The notes: a model not told the origin generated them from the sequence alone. Positions 28,693-39,800 are shown, counted from the first letter of the stretch. The stretch is 64,000 nucleotides of DNA from Kitasatospora sp. MMS16-BH015 (GCF_002943525.1 NZ_CP025394.1:1178001-1242000), one strand, 5' to 3'. Numbers and translations: made by a program.

Positions 28693-29133
28693 CTACGCAG
28701 GACGGAGAACAGGATCAATATCGGCCAAAAGGCCAATCAGCCCACGCGCCCCCAGAGACACGTTCTCGTCAGAATCCCGCGTCAGACCTTCGCATATCTG
28801 CATCGCTTCATCTCGGTCGCTGGAAAATACGCCAAAGACATTGACGATTGCGGTATAAATCCACTCGGCATGATCAGCATCAGCAACTGCCAATGCGGAA
28901 GCGACTATCGCTAGCCCAATCCGGTCCTTTCGCCGAAGCACAGATTCCACGGTTACCAGGGTGACAAAGGTGTCGCCGGCATCGAGCATGAGATCTAGCA
29001 GTATCCCAACAGACTCGTCCAGCTCGGCAAATCCAGCCAGCCCGCGACCTGCATCCGCCCTGTCCCGGTAGTCGTCACTGCGCCCAAGCTCACTGAGCGC
29101 CACGATAGAAGCGCGTCGAAGGGCATTGTTCAC
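28693..29133 (-). CDS. HEAT-repeat-like small protein, candidate RHS immunity protein
   Basis: A 146-residue helical acidic protein. Repeated helix pairs are visible: RRASIVALSELGRSDDYRDR, VGILLDLMLDAGDTFVTLV, LRRKDRIGLAIVASALAV, WIYTAIVNVFGVF. This resembles short HEAT/ARM repeats. It is the first gene after the RHS toxin (122 nt, same strand), the standard place for the cognate immunity protein. The start is GTG at 29133. Function is inferred from position only. Base composition is lower in GC than core genes. Confidence 0.65.
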   Translation of the reverse strand: MNNALRRASIVALSELGRSDDYRDRADAGRGLAGFAELDESVGILLDLMLDAGDTFVTLVTVESVLRRKDRIGLAIVASALAVADADHAEWIYTAIVNVFGVFSSDRDEAMQICEGLTRDSDENVSLGARGLIGLLADIDPVLRPA

Positions 29134-29255
29134 TGCCCGCTCGTCCCTTCCGTGATCTTTATCTATAGAAGTGTTGATATTCCACTCCGCAGGAGCAGGT
29201 ACAGATCAATCATACAATGCGGGCTCCACCGTGGCCGTTTCGTCTCCATGTGCCC

Positions 29256-29578
29256 TTAGAACGGGCACCCGACAGGCGGACCCCCAGCCGGACCAGTCCC
29301 AGGAAAGGCGTCAGGGGTCTTATTGACGTACACCTTCCCATTGGGTGCGACATTGGTCTTGTATGGCTGCCAGTGAGGGGTTTCGACACCCTTATGTGCC
29401 GCACCAAAAAGATCAACGCGGTATGTTAGATTTCCACTTTCGTCATACACTCCCCAGCCGGTGAGTGCACCACCCGCATCTGGGTATCTTTTGTACAGAA
29501 TTCCGTTTTTAGGCCCTCCAGTCTCGGGAAGATGCCCCTTCTCCCATTCGATCGCATTATCCCAGGGGTTCTGGTCGG
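29256..29578 (-). other. C-terminal toxin domain of the RHS protein (type 24-like)
   Basis: The last ~107 residues after the HINT end LVHNS. Conserved-looking segments: KNGILYKRYPDAGGALTGW, YDESGNLTYRVDLFG, AAHKGVETPHWQPYKTN. The pattern RVDxxGxxHxGVxTPH matches my memory of the polymorphic toxin type 24 domain, a predicted RNase. The catalytic role is not demonstrated. GC content is visibly lower than in the RHS shell, consistent with tip exchange. Confidence 0.55.
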
Positions 29579-32500
29579 AGTTGTGGACGAGAACCGGAGT
29601 CTCACCGGCGAGCACATAGTACGTGTGGACGTCGGCCACCGTGAGGTTGTATGCAACCATCGTCCAGTCATGGTGGACAAGGCTGATCACCTCTGCCGTT
29701 GCACCACTGCTAGCCCGAAGTCGCTCCCCCGCCCTTAGGCTGGCCGCGTCGAGCCACATGTGCCGCGTTTCCGACCAGAAGGGGTGGTGGTCGGTCGACG
29801 TGAGGGTCTGGTCGGCTCCGTCGAGACCGCGGATGGTCAGAGTGGTGAACCCCTTGTCGTCTGGGGTGCGGATCGTTGCGGTGACCTCGTGGCCGCGGGT
29901 GTCCCCTGTCTGAGGGTCGGTCGCCAGGACGACGTCACCGTCCTTCAGGTTCTCAATGGACTTGTAGGTTCCATCGGCAAGAAGTACCTGCGTTCCGGCG
30001 GGGAAACTGTTTCTGCATGCTCCTCCCCTGACTGGCATTGAGCCCATTCCAGGCACGCCAGCCAGCTTGCCTTCCGGCGCGCCGGCGCTGAGACGCCCGC
30101 GCATCCCGACGGGGCCCTCATTCCCGACGAGCATCCCGTCTGCGAGACCGGCCAGGACCAGAGAGCTGAGGTTGAAGACGTCGCTGGGACAGTTGTCCTT
30201 GCCGATGTCGTCGCACGCGCCCATGACGGTGATCTGAAGCGAGTAGCCCTGGACCGGATAGTCCGGGTTTGTATAGGGGCAGCTCTTCTTTCCCCAGTCG
30301 CCCTTACAGAAGTCCTGCATTCGGGAGTAGAGGGCGTCGGTGAAATCCGCGCCCTTGTCCCAGTTCTCGGGGATGGCAACGCCGGGGTAAACGAGGACTT
30401 TCTGGATACGGCAGCACGTACCGTCACTGCGAGTCCCGCGCGCCTGGTGGCCGGTGCCGTCGGCGTCATGACCGTTGGTGGCCGTCGCGGTGGTCGACAG
30501 TCCTTCCCTCGACGGTGTGTTCATTCCGAGCTGGGTACCACCGTCACATTCATCGGACGAGCGGCAGCCCATCAGGCCACTGGGGTCGCTGAGGTTGACC
30601 GGGTCGTTGCTGCTGTAGGCGTAGCCGTTCCACTGCTGCGGATCCGCCGTGTCGAGCAGCGGGTCGGGGCTGATGAACCGGCCGTGGATGGTGTCGTAGG
30701 CGCGGGCGCCGAGGTTGGTGTAGCCGGCAGTGTCGTCCTTGGTGCCGCCGACGAAGCCCTTGTCACCCGACCAAGTGCCCTGGGCGGGTTGGGTGCCTCG
30801 GGGGTTGCCGAACGGGTCGACCGGGCGGCGGGTCTTGGTGTTGGTGCTCAGGTCGATGGAGAGGGTGCCGGTGCCGTGGTGATCGGCGATCTGCGCGACC
30901 AGGTCGCCGCCGTCGACGCGGACATCGGTGATGCCGTTGGGCATCGGGTAGTAGCGGGTGGCGGTGATGCCCTTCGGTTTGACGTTGTTGTCGACGGTGA
31001 TCTCGTCGGCACCGAAGAAGTAGGTGCTCTTGCCGGCGTAGCGGCGGATGAGTTGGGTGCCGTCGGCGTCGTAGACGTAGTGGGTGTTGCCGGGTTGGGT
31101 GCGCTTGTCGACGGTTTCGAGCTTGTTCTCGCGGTCCCAGAGAAGGGTGGTGAACTCGCCGGGGTCGGTGACGAAGGCAGTGTTGCCGGCGGTGTCGTAC
31201 TGGGACTTGCTGACAGCGGGGGTGCCGCTGCCGGTCTGGACGGAGGAGGTGAGGAGGGCGTGCGGTCCTCCGGTGCCGCTGTCCGGGTTGGGACTGCTGG
31301 TCTTGGTGTTGGGGCCTTGGCCGAAGGTCTGGGTGGTGGTGATGTCCTTGGTGGTGTCACCGGCCGGGTCGTGCTGGATGAGGGTGGTGCGGTTGCCGGT
31401 CAGGTCGTAGCGGTACTCCTGCCAGTAGGGGTTCCCGCCCTTGCTGACGGTGGTCTTGGCGGGCGGGACGGCGCCGCTGGTGGGCGTCGCGTTGGCGCAG
31501 GCGCCCTGGGAGAGGACGGAGAACGGGATGGCGGGTGGGTGGGTGATGTCGCCGGTGTCGGTCCAGGCGGTGGTGAGGCGGCCGAGGCGGTCGTAGGTGA
31601 AGCACTCCCGGTCGCGGGCGGAGGGTGTGTTGTCGGGGGTGGTGGAGATGGAGGTGATCTGCCCGGCGGTGTTGTAGGTATACCCGGTGATCTGGGTCTG
31701 GCCTTGCTGGTTGGTCTGCTGGTCGACGTAGTCGCGCAGGACCTGGCCGGTGTTCTGGTCGTAGTCGGTGCTGACAACGACCTGGGTACCCCACGGGTTC
31801 AGCGTCGTGCGGTCCGGGCGGCCGTAGGCGTCGTAGTCCGTGTTGAGGTCGTAGGTGACGACGCCCTTGTAGTCGGTGAGCAGGCCGTAGGAACCGTACT
31901 TGTAGCTGAGGGGTTCGTACGGGAGTCCGCCGACGGCGGGCATGATCGTGTAGTTGAGGTTGCCGGTGACCGGATCGAAGCCACTGGTGGTGGAGTAGGT
32001 GTACGGGTCGGTCTGGCCGAACTCGCTGCCGGGGAGGGTGTACTTGGTGCCGGTGGCGCGGTAGGCGTCGTCGTAGCCGGTGACGGCCTTGGTGTAGGCC
32101 GGGCCGGATGCTCCGGCGGTGTAGCGGGTAGAGCTGGTGGGCTTGCCCTTGGCGATGTCGTCGTAGGTCCAGCCGGCGAGCTGGTTGCCGGCGCTGATGC
32201 TGCCGTTGTACTCGCCTGTCTTGCGGCCGAGGAGGTCGTAGGTGTAGGCGAGGGTCTGGTTGCGGGCGTCGGTGGTGGTGGTGACGCGTCCTGCCGCGTC
32301 GTAGGTCTGGGTGGTGGTGCCGGTGTCGGGGTCGGTGGAGCTGATCTGGTGGCCGAGTTGGTCGTAGCCGTAGGACCAGGTGTTGCCGGCCGCGTCGGTG
32401 CGGGTGGCGGGCTTGCCGTCCGAACGGTAGGTGTAGCGGGTGACGGTCGCGTCGCCCGCGTTCCCGGTCGGGGTCGGCGTGTTGTACTGCCACAGCTCCG

Positions 32501-35500
32501 TGGTGCGCCCCCGAGCGTCGGTGAACGTGCTGCTGGGGGCTGTGCCGCCCGGCCGGGTGACGTCGGTGCGGTCCACGCCCGGGTAAGCGGTGGTGGTGGT
32601 CCACTGGATGCTGTTCTTGGCGCGGAAGCTGGTGGAGACGGTGCGGCCGAGGCCGTCGAAGGTCTTCAGTGTCTGCCCTGGGACCGTCGCGTCGCCTTCC
32701 ACTGGAGTGGTCTTCGGCACCACCAGGGTTCCGCTCGGGTGGATGAGGTCGTTGTACCAGGGCGTGTTGGTCTTGTAGGCCCGGCCCTGGGAGTCGTAGT
32801 AGGTATCGGAGATCAGCCGACCCGTGTAGCCGGAAGCCGACGGGTCGCTCTGTGTCTGCCGAGCCCGCCCGAGACCGTCGTTGATCTGGACGCTCGTCAC
32901 GTATGTCGGCGCCGAGGAGTCCATCGTGAGGGTCTTCGTCGTGACGTACGGCGGCAGCGCATGGTTGGGGTCGAGTGTGTAGGTGAACGTCTGGTTGGCG
33001 TTCGCGCTGGCGGTCCGGCCGGCGGACCAGAGGGCGACGGTGCGACCAAGGGAGTCGGTGACCTGCTTGACGGTCTTGCCGTTCGGATCGGTGCTCGTCA
33101 GCATGTCACCGCGCCGCACGTCGAACGTCGTGGTGGTATCCCACGTACCGCTGGACGCCCCGGGGATCGGGGCGGACATCGTCACCGTCGCGGGCTGCTC
33201 ACCTGTGGCGGCCGGGGTGTAGGTGGTCGTGGCGGTCGCGCCTCCCGGGTGCTGAGAATCGGTGCTGGTCAGCGCAGTTGCGGTGACCGTGCGGCCGTAG
33301 CGGTCGAACGTGGTACCCGTCTGCGGCGTGAAGTGGGGGTTGCCCGAGCTGTCGTATGAATCGAGGATCTGGGTGCTGGTGGGGTTCGCCGTCGCTGCGG
33401 CTTTCCCGAACGCCAGCCCGTCGAAGAGGATCTTGCTGTCGGAGACAGTATTCGATGCTGCAGGTGTCGCGCTGCAGGCGCCCTGGCCGCTGATGGTGGT
33501 TACACGGTCGGTCAGGTCCACGCGCTGCGTGTCGGGTCCGGTGGCGTAGTCAGTACGGGTGCACAGGTCCGGCAGGCCGTCGGCCTGATCGAGGACGGTC
33601 TTGGCCCGGTTGCCGTGGGACGGGTCCAAGGTGCTGGTCTTGGTGTTGGTGCGCCAGGTGCCGTCGGTCTTCAGGGCGAGCGCCGTGGCGACCATGGTCG
33701 TCCCGGTGTAGCGCGCGACCTGGGGGACGTCGAGGGCGGTGCTGCCGGTTTTGGCGTGTGTTCCGGTGGTGTAGGGGTTGAGGGTGCGGTTGACGGTACT
33801 GGCGACGATCTTGAGATCCGTCGGCTTGGCTTCGTCCTGGGCGTAGGTGTCGGTCTGGAGCACCTGGCCGGCTAGCCAGTCGTCGTCGGTGACCTTCTCC
33901 TTGAGCGCGTCGGTCAGCTGGACGGACCGGGGTGCCCCCTTGGTCTTGTCCCCGTCGAGACCTTGGAGGTAGGTGGTGGTGGTACGGCCCTTCGGGCCGT
34001 CGTTGCCGTTCCCCGTGATGGTGGTGACGGTGCCGTAGCCGCGGAAGTCGCCCCACGTGCGGGCGTTGGTCTCGGTGAACTCGCTGTCGTCACGGTGCCA
34101 GCCCGGCTTGCCGTAGCTGTACGCCGTCTTCGACGCCGTGTACTCACCGTCGTTGGCACTGGTGGTGGGGTCGTCGGTGGTGAGCGCGCTGACGGTGTAG
34201 TGGTTGAACCAGTCCAGGATCGGATCGGTGCCGGCGACGGCACCAGGCGGTGTCCACTTCACCGGGAAGCAGGACATCGAGTTGTCGTCCTCGCTCGTTG
34301 GCATCACATGGTTGAGGCGTGAGCAGCCAGGGAGGTTGTAGTCGACGAGTAGGACGGCGCCGGTTTCGGTCTGGATCTGCTGGATCCGGGGGCGTCTGAT
34401 GTCGGGGAAGGCTGCGCCGTTGGCGGCGGTGGCGATGCCGTCGACGCGGTTGGGCAGCATCACCGGGGTGAAGTTGATCGACGGGAGGGAGATGTCGGGG
34501 CCGGTGGTGTTGCCTTCGCGCTGGATGGAGTTGAGCCAGAGGGTGCGCTGGCTGGTGGTGTCGAGTGGGTCGGGGAAGGTCTGGGTGAGGGTCCAGGTGT
34601 CGATGATCCACCAGACGTTGTTCTTGCGGACCTGGGTGGCGATGCTGGCCAGGCGCTTGGTGGTGAAGAACGTCGGGCTGTAGTGCGTGCAGGTGCCGCT
34701 GGCCTGGCATTCCTGGTCGACGGGGGTGTCGTACCAGCGGTCCGCGTTGGCCGCGGTGCGCAGGCTCGGGTCGCAGGTGAAACCGGAGTCGGGGAGGCAG
34801 CGCTCGGTGTCGGCACGGAAGAGAACGCGGGCGGCGGGCTGCAGGCTGTCGCCGGCGGCGAGTTGCTCGTCCTGGCGCTGGTTGTAGGAGATCTGCGAGA
34901 GCAGGTTGGCGCGGGTGTAGGCGGTGGTGGTGCCGTTGCCGTTGTTCTGGCCACCGCCGCGCGCGTAGTAGCCGGTCTCCGGCTTGTACGTGTAGGTGAT
35001 CAGGTTGCCGTGGGGGTCGATGACGAAGTCGAGCGCCCAGCGGTAGGCCATCTGGCACCAGGACGCCGCCCCCTGGCTGGAGTTGTAGCAGGGGTCGGTG
35101 CTGCTCGGCGAGTAGACCGGCACGGTGGAGACGGAGTTGCTGGCCGCCCCCATGGTCTGCATGCCGCCGTCAGCCTTGGGCAGGTAGTTGGCACCGAAGT
35201 AGTAGACGGTGCCGGAGGTGTCGGTGAGCTTGACGTAATCACCGTTGTTCGCACCGTTGTTGGCACCGGAGAGGAACTCGACCTTGGTACCGTCGTCGTT
35301 CTTGAGGCGCCAGACCCCAGAACTGTCGTCGTGCACCAGCGGGCCCGAGTGGGAGCCGAAGGAGAGCGTGGCGTTGTTGCCGGCCCAGCACTCGTCACCG
35401 GATCCGGTGATGCCGTGCTTGTCGCAGGCCCGGTAGGTCCGCTCGATGAAGCCGGGCGTGTAGTCCCAGCCGTCACCGATCCACGAGGACTGCGAGTTGG

Positions 35501-36482
35501 TCGCAGACGTCTTGCCGTCCACGGAGGAGGAGTTGTACGACAGTGCGACCGATGGGGCTGCGCCGCCGAGCGGTGCGGGCACCTGGATGCCGTAGTTGTA
35601 GGTGAGTCCGCCGTTGGAGTTGCCGGCCGCCCAGCCGGCCGACGGGGCGAGGCTGGAGGCCTTGTAGTCGCCGCCACCGCCCGATGCCGTGTTGGTCGCG
35701 GCGACGATCATGGGGGCGGACGCCGCGTTGAGCGCCTGCGGCGACGCCATGGCGGAACGCCCCGCAGCAGCGGCGACGGACTTCGCTCCGCTGGGCAGGG
35801 TGACGTCGGCGACGACGCGCTTGGTCGCGGCGTCGACGTGGGTGGCGAGCGGGGTCTGCACGGTGCAGGCCGGGACCTGCGGGGTCGTCAGCGCGCAGGC
35901 GGGCAGGGTGACGAGTCGGCCGCGCTGGGCGAACGCTCCACCGGCCGCCGCGTCCAGCGCAGCCTGGTCGAGCGTGACCTGGGCGGGGCCGCCGACCGTG
36001 GCGGAATCGGGCACCAGCTGAAGGAGGACACCGTCGATGCCGGCAGCCTGCGCTGCCTTGGAATCAGCCTGATGAATCGTCAATCGACCTGCCAGGGATG
36101 TCTTTTCTGGGCCGGTCTTTGACGTTTTGGAAATCCATATCGGAAGGCTTCCGGCCCGTGCCGGAGAATCCGTTCCGGCTGCCGACAGGTCGACGGCCCC
36201 GGATGCTACGGCGGCCGGCTTACGCGGGGTCGCCGGTGCGGTCGGGGGGACCGGGTAGTGCGGTTTGACGGCGGCGCCGTGGGCCGCGTTGACGACCGCT
36301 ATGGATGGCGTTTTCGGTAGCGGCGTGTCGGGGGGCGACCAGAGCTTGGGCGGGTGCGTGGCGGCGGCCGCGAACCCGATCGGGCCCACCAGGCTGACGA
36401 GTACGGCGAACGCGCTGACGATCGCGGTGCGTGAGCGGGTACTTCGTCGGTGGAATGTGGGATTTGTGCGGAATGTACGCAC
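29256..36482 (-). CDS. Secreted RHS/YD-repeat polymorphic toxin with HINT pre-toxin domain
   Basis: About 2408 residues. The N-terminus has basic residues followed by a hydrophobic core (AIVSAFAVLVSLVGPIGFAAAA), a secretion signal. The start is GTG at 36482, or TTG at 36488, which has AGGGGGG at better spacing. A SpvB/TcdB-like region follows (GGLTYNYGIQVPAPLGG, SYNSSSVDGKT). Then come many YD repeats (YDAAGRVTTTTDA, YDLLGRKTGEYNG, YDAYGRPDRT, YDLTGNRTTLI), and the RHS core ends YTNLGARAYDTIHGRFISPDP and GYAYSSNDPVNLSDPSGL. Near the C-terminus is a HINT/pretoxin domain (NSFPAGTQVLLADG ... TYYVLAGETPVLVHN), then a variable toxin tip. An intact frame throughout. The RHS shell should encapsulate and release the C-terminal toxin. 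Divergent from the LamG gene. Confidence 0.92.
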   Translation of the reverse strand: MRTFRTNPTFHRRSTRSRTAIVSAFAVLVSLVGPIGFAAAATHPPKLWSPPDTPLPKTPSIAVVNAAHGAAVKPHYPVPPTAPATPRKPAAVASGAVDLSAAGTDSPARAGSLPIWISKTSKTGPEKTSLAGRLTIHQADSKAAQAAGIDGVLLQLVPDSATVGGPAQVTLDQAALDAAAGGAFAQRGRLVTLPACALTTPQVPACTVQTPLATHVDAATKRVVADVTLPSGAKSVAAAAGRSAMASPQALNAASAPMIVAATNTASGGGGDYKASSLAPSAGWAAGNSNGGLTYNYGIQVPAPLGGAAPSVALSYNSSSVDGKTSATNSQSSWIGDGWDYTPGFIERTYRACDKHGITGSGDECWAGNNATLSFGSHSGPLVHDDSSGVWRLKNDDGTKVEFLSGANNGANNGDYVKLTDTSGTVYYFGANYLPKADGGMQTMGAASNSVSTVPVYSPSSTDPCYNSSQGAASWCQMAYRWALDFVIDPHGNLITYTYKPETGYYARGGGQNNGNGTTTAYTRANLLSQISYNQRQDEQLAAGDSLQPAARVLFRADTERCLPDSGFTCDPSLRTAANADRWYDTPVDQECQASGTCTHYSPTFFTTKRLASIATQVRKNNVWWIIDTWTLTQTFPDPLDTTSQRTLWLNSIQREGNTTGPDISLPSINFTPVMLPNRVDGIATAANGAAFPDIRRPRIQQIQTETGAVLLVDYNLPGCSRLNHVMPTSEDDNSMSCFPVKWTPPGAVAGTDPILDWFNHYTVSALTTDDPTTSANDGEYTASKTAYSYGKPGWHRDDSEFTETNARTWGDFRGYGTVTTITGNGNDGPKGRTTTTYLQGLDGDKTKGAPRSVQLTDALKEKVTDDDWLAGQVLQTDTYAQDEAKPTDLKIVASTVNRTLNPYTTGTHAKTGSTALDVPQVARYTGTTMVATALALKTDGTWRTNTKTSTLDPSHGNRAKTVLDQADGLPDLCTRTDYATGPDTQRVDLTDRVTTISGQGACSATPAASNTVSDSKILFDGLAFGKAAATANPTSTQILDSYDSSGNPHFTPQTGTTFDRYGRTVTATALTSTDSQHPGGATATTTYTPAATGEQPATVTMSAPIPGASSGTWDTTTTFDVRRGDMLTSTDPNGKTVKQVTDSLGRTVALWSAGRTASANANQTFTYTLDPNHALPPYVTTKTLTMDSSAPTYVTSVQINDGLGRARQTQSDPSASGYTGRLISDTYYDSQGRAYKTNTPWYNDLIHPSGTLVVPKTTPVEGDATVPGQTLKTFDGLGRTVSTSFRAKNSIQWTTTTAYPGVDRTDVTRPGGTAPSSTFTDARGRTTELWQYNTPTPTGNAGDATVTRYTYRSDGKPATRTDAAGNTWSYGYDQLGHQISSTDPDTGTTTQTYDAAGRVTTTTDARNQTLAYTYDLLGRKTGEYNGSISAGNQLAGWTYDDIAKGKPTSSTRYTAGASGPAYTKAVTGYDDAYRATGTKYTLPGSEFGQTDPYTYSTTSGFDPVTGNLNYTIMPAVGGLPYEPLSYKYGSYGLLTDYKGVVTYDLNTDYDAYGRPDRTTLNPWGTQVVVSTDYDQNTGQVLRDYVDQQTNQQGQTQITGYTYNTAGQITSISTTPDNTPSARDRECFTYDRLGRLTTAWTDTGDITHPPAIPFSVLSQGACANATPTSGAVPPAKTTVSKGGNPYWQEYRYDLTGNRTTLIQHDPAGDTTKDITTTQTFGQGPNTKTSSPNPDSGTGGPHALLTSSVQTGSGTPAVSKSQYDTAGNTAFVTDPGEFTTLLWDRENKLETVDKRTQPGNTHYVYDADGTQLIRRYAGKSTYFFGADEITVDNNVKPKGITATRYYPMPNGITDVRVDGGDLVAQIADHHGTGTLSIDLSTNTKTRRPVDPFGNPRGTQPAQGTWSGDKGFVGGTKDDTAGYTNLGARAYDTIHGRFISPDPLLDTADPQQWNGYAYSSNDPVNLSDPSGLMGCRSSDECDGGTQLGMNTPSREGLSTTATATNGHDADGTGHQARGTRSDGTCCRIQKVLVYPGVAIPENWDKGADFTDALYSRMQDFCKGDWGKKSCPYTNPDYPVQGYSLQITVMGACDDIGKDNCPSDVFNLSSLVLAGLADGMLVGNEGPVGMRGRLSAGAPEGKLAGVPGMGSMPVRGGACRNSFPAGTQVLLADGTYKSIENLKDGDVVLATDPQTGDTRGHEVTATIRTPDDKGFTTLTIRGLDGADQTLTSTDHHPFWSETRHMWLDAASLRAGERLRASSGATAEVISLVHHDWTMVAYNLTVADVHTYYVLAGETPVLVHNSDQNPWDNAIEWEKGHLPETGGPKNGILYKRYPDAGGALTGWGVYDESGNLTYRVDLFGAAHKGVETPHWQPYKTNVAPNGKVYVNKTPDAFPGTGPAGGPPVGCPF
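29579..30010 (-). other. HINT (pre-toxin) domain of the RHS protein
   Basis: Starts at NSFPAGTQVLLADGTYKSIE, contains DGDVVLATDPQTG, TLTSTDHHPFWSE (the HHPFW block B/D pattern) and ends VADVHTYYVLAGETPVLVHN. These are the blocks of Hedgehog/intein autoproteolytic domains that sit before toxin tips. It likely cleaves and releases the tip. Confidence 0.8.
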
Positions 36483-36811
36483 AGTCAACTCAACCCCCCT
36501 GGAGTGAGGAAACGACAGAAACCCGCCGGGCGAAGGCCGGGCGGGCTGCTGGGACTCTAGGCGCCTACGACCCATGCGAAGCAGTTCTTGACCCAGTCTT
36601 TACGAGTGACGGGAATCACATCGTGGCCAAAGGATTGGCAACATGAACAACTCGGACATGCCGTCAAGATCGAATTTTCGGGCTGTCCGAGGGTGCTGCC
36701 AGCATGCGGCTGATCTCTGTACTCAGGACCGTTCAGTGCCGCGCATCGGAGGAGTCGTTCCGGAGTGCCGTGCCGTCAGGATCGGCCCGCGAAGAAGAAG
36801 GCAAGGAAGAC
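36483..36811. promoter_or_regulatory. Divergent promoter region between RHS toxin and LamG protein genes
   Basis: 329 nt without a gene. It holds the AGGGGGG RBS of the RHS gene (36493-36499) and a possible plus-strand -35 TTGACC (about 36589) without a clear -10. No long repeats were seen. Shared use suggests that both secreted proteins are expressed together. Confidence 0.4.
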
Positions 36812-39800
36812 ATGTCCAGGCGATCCCGCCCGCCCCGTCACCGTCCCCCGCAAGCCCCGCCCCGTCTCGCCTTGGCTGTTGCCGCTCTCAGCCTGGCCAC
36901 GTCACTGGGCGCGCCTGCGGCTCACGCCGATGACGACGGCCTGCCGAGTGCGGCCGCGATCGCCGCGCTGGACGCCACGCACCTGGGCGAGCGCCCGCCA
37001 GGCACCGTGGTGGACGCCGCGCTCGCCCAGGCCAAGGCCGACGGGAAGGACGTCCCGGTCCTCTCGCTCACCACGGAGTACTCGGAGACCGTCGCCACGC
37101 CCGACGGGCACCTGCGCGAGAGCCGCCAGGTCGAACCCCAGCGCATGAAGCGCGACGGCACCTGGATACCGCTCGACGCGACCCTCACGGCTGGCCCCGA
37201 CGGCACCCTGTCACCCACGGCGTCCTCCTCCGTTCTCACCCTCTCCGGTGGCGGAGCCGGCCCGCTGGCCGTGATGACGAACGCCGGCGGCCAGCAGCTC
37301 TCCATCACCGCCCCGTTCGCACTGCCCGCGCCGACCACCACCGGTGACAGCGCGCTCTACCCGAACGTCGCGCCCGACACCGACCTCAAGGTCACCGTGA
37401 CGAAGGAGGGCGGCTTCTCCACCGTCCTCATCGTCAAGACCCCGGCCGCAGCCGCCAATCCGGCGCTCAGGAAGCTCAGTTGGCCCACCGCGGCCAAGGG
37501 CGTCAAGGTCAGCGCCGACAGCTCCGGCAATATCAGCGCCCTCGACGACACCACGGGCAAGCCCGTCTTCACCGCCCCGACCCCGATCATGTGGGACTCG
37601 CGCACCACCACCGGCAACTCGCCCTCGACCGGCACCGGCGCAAAGGCCATGGCCAGGTCCTTCAAGGCCGCAGCCGCTCCCAGCGATTCCGCGCCGGCTC
37701 CCGTGAACCCGGTCACGCCGCCCCCGGGCGCCCCGGCCACCAGCAGCGCCTCGGGCCCGGGTGCCGGCGCTGCCGTGGCCGCGATGCCGGTCGCCGCGAG
37801 CAACGGCACGGTCGACCTGACGCCGAGCCAGGACCTCCTGACGGACCCGGGTACCCGGTTCCCGGTGTACATCGACCCGAGCTGGTCCAACAGAGACGCG
37901 AACTTCCAGGCCTGGGCCTGGACCGAGAGCGCCGACCCGACCCGGGTCTCGAACGGCAGCACGCCGGGTGTCGACACCAACCACCTCGGCGTCGGCCAGT
38001 GCGGCACCCGTTACCCCAACGGCGATCCCTGTACCACCACCACCTACGAGCGCAGCTACTACCAGTTCGACGTCCGGGGATGGCACAACGCCCTCGTCAA
38101 CAGCGCCACCCTCAAGATCAACGAGTACTCCTCGGCCGACCACAGCTGCACCCAGACCTACCCGGTCAGCGCCTACGCGACCACCGCGATCGACGGCAAC
38201 ACCAGCTGGTCGAACAAGCCCGCTGACGGCACCCTCCAAGAGACCCGGGACGTCGGGGGCTCCGGCGGCGACGGCTGCTACGGCAACGTGCCCGTCTACT
38301 TCAACGTCACCCCCGCGATGAGCGACGCCGCGAAGAACTCCCGGGACCTGCTGACCTTCGGCATCTACGGCGACCAGGACAACCCCTTCGCCCTCAAGTA
38401 CTTCAACGCCAGCCCCGCCCTGACCGTCGTCTACGACCTCTACCCCAACATCCCCACCAACCTGCACACCGCACCCTCCCCGCCCAGGATCTTCGGCACC
38501 GGTATCGGCGGCGTCGGCCTGACCACCACCGACGTCGAATCCTGCGCCGATGTCCCCGCCTCCAGCTACGGCTGGATCAACACCGACACCACCGCCCTCC
38601 AGTCGACGGTCTCCACCCCGACCCAGCCGGCACCCCTGCTGAACGAGTGGGCGCACATCTGGGACAACACCGTCCCCACCGACCTCAACAACAACGGCTG
38701 GGGCAACCCCGTCCCCAACGGCGGCACCACGAGCTACCAACTACCCGCCAACTCCCTCAAGGACGGCCACTACTACGGCTGGTACGCCTTCACCAACGAC
38801 GGCATCGCCTACAGCCCCACCGCACCCGTCTGCCACTTCGCCGTCGACCTGACGCCGCCGACCCTTACTCTCCCCTCCGAGAACGACTTGGTCGACACCG
38901 GCAAGCTGCAGCTCCCCCCGTCCGGCAACGGACAGGACAGCCCCATACACACCGGTGAGACCGGCTACATCAAGTTCCAGGCCAACGACGCCCCCGATCC
39001 CCATGGAAACGGAAAGGTTGCCTCCGGTATCGCTGCGCTGCGCTGGAGCTACGACCCGGCCCCCGCTCCGAACTGGGGCTGGGTCTCCCCCACCTGGGTC
39101 CCCGGCGGCGCGTCGGCGGGGATCAACGCCACCGGCCTGCCGGTCCGGGCCACGCACTGGGGCACCAACGTCATCTACGTGCAGGTGATGGACAGGGCCG
39201 GCAACATCAGCGCGTCCACCGCGTTCTCGTTCTACGTGCCCTGGTCCCCCGTCCCCCTCGCTTACGGGGACTTCTCCGGCGACGCACGCCCCGACGTCCT
39301 GGCCCCAGCCCCCAACGGTGACCTCCTCGACTACAGCCAGGCCCTCACCTTCAGCGCCCCCGCCACCGTCCCCGGCATCAGCGGGTTTCCCAACGCGCCA
39401 GGGGTGGTCGCCACCAAGGACCAGGCACCCCCCGTCAGCAACACCCCGGACAGTCGCATCGGCTGGAACAAGTTCCGTATCAGCCACCGCGGTTCGAAGG
39501 ACAACTCGCGGAACGTGGACGATGTCTTCGCCCACCAGGACCCCAACAACGCCAACATGGACAACGGCGGCCCGGATCTCACTTACCTGAAGAACAGCCA
39601 CACGCTCAACGGAACCTTCACCAAGGACCCCACCACGCTCAACCGCCCACTCTGCCAGACGTCCCAGGCAGTCCAGCCCACTCAGCCGATCCCCGCGCCC
39701 AACTGCGGCCCAGACGACTACGGACCCGCCACGAGCTGGGCCACCGTCAGCCAGATCACCCCGATCGGCTCGCCCACCACCACCCTCACCCCGGACGGCA

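Noticed and set aside
30447..33359. A 970-codon plus-strand open frame inside the RHS gene
   Set aside because: Val/Gly-rich translation antisense to YD repeats; a shadow of the repeat codon pattern.
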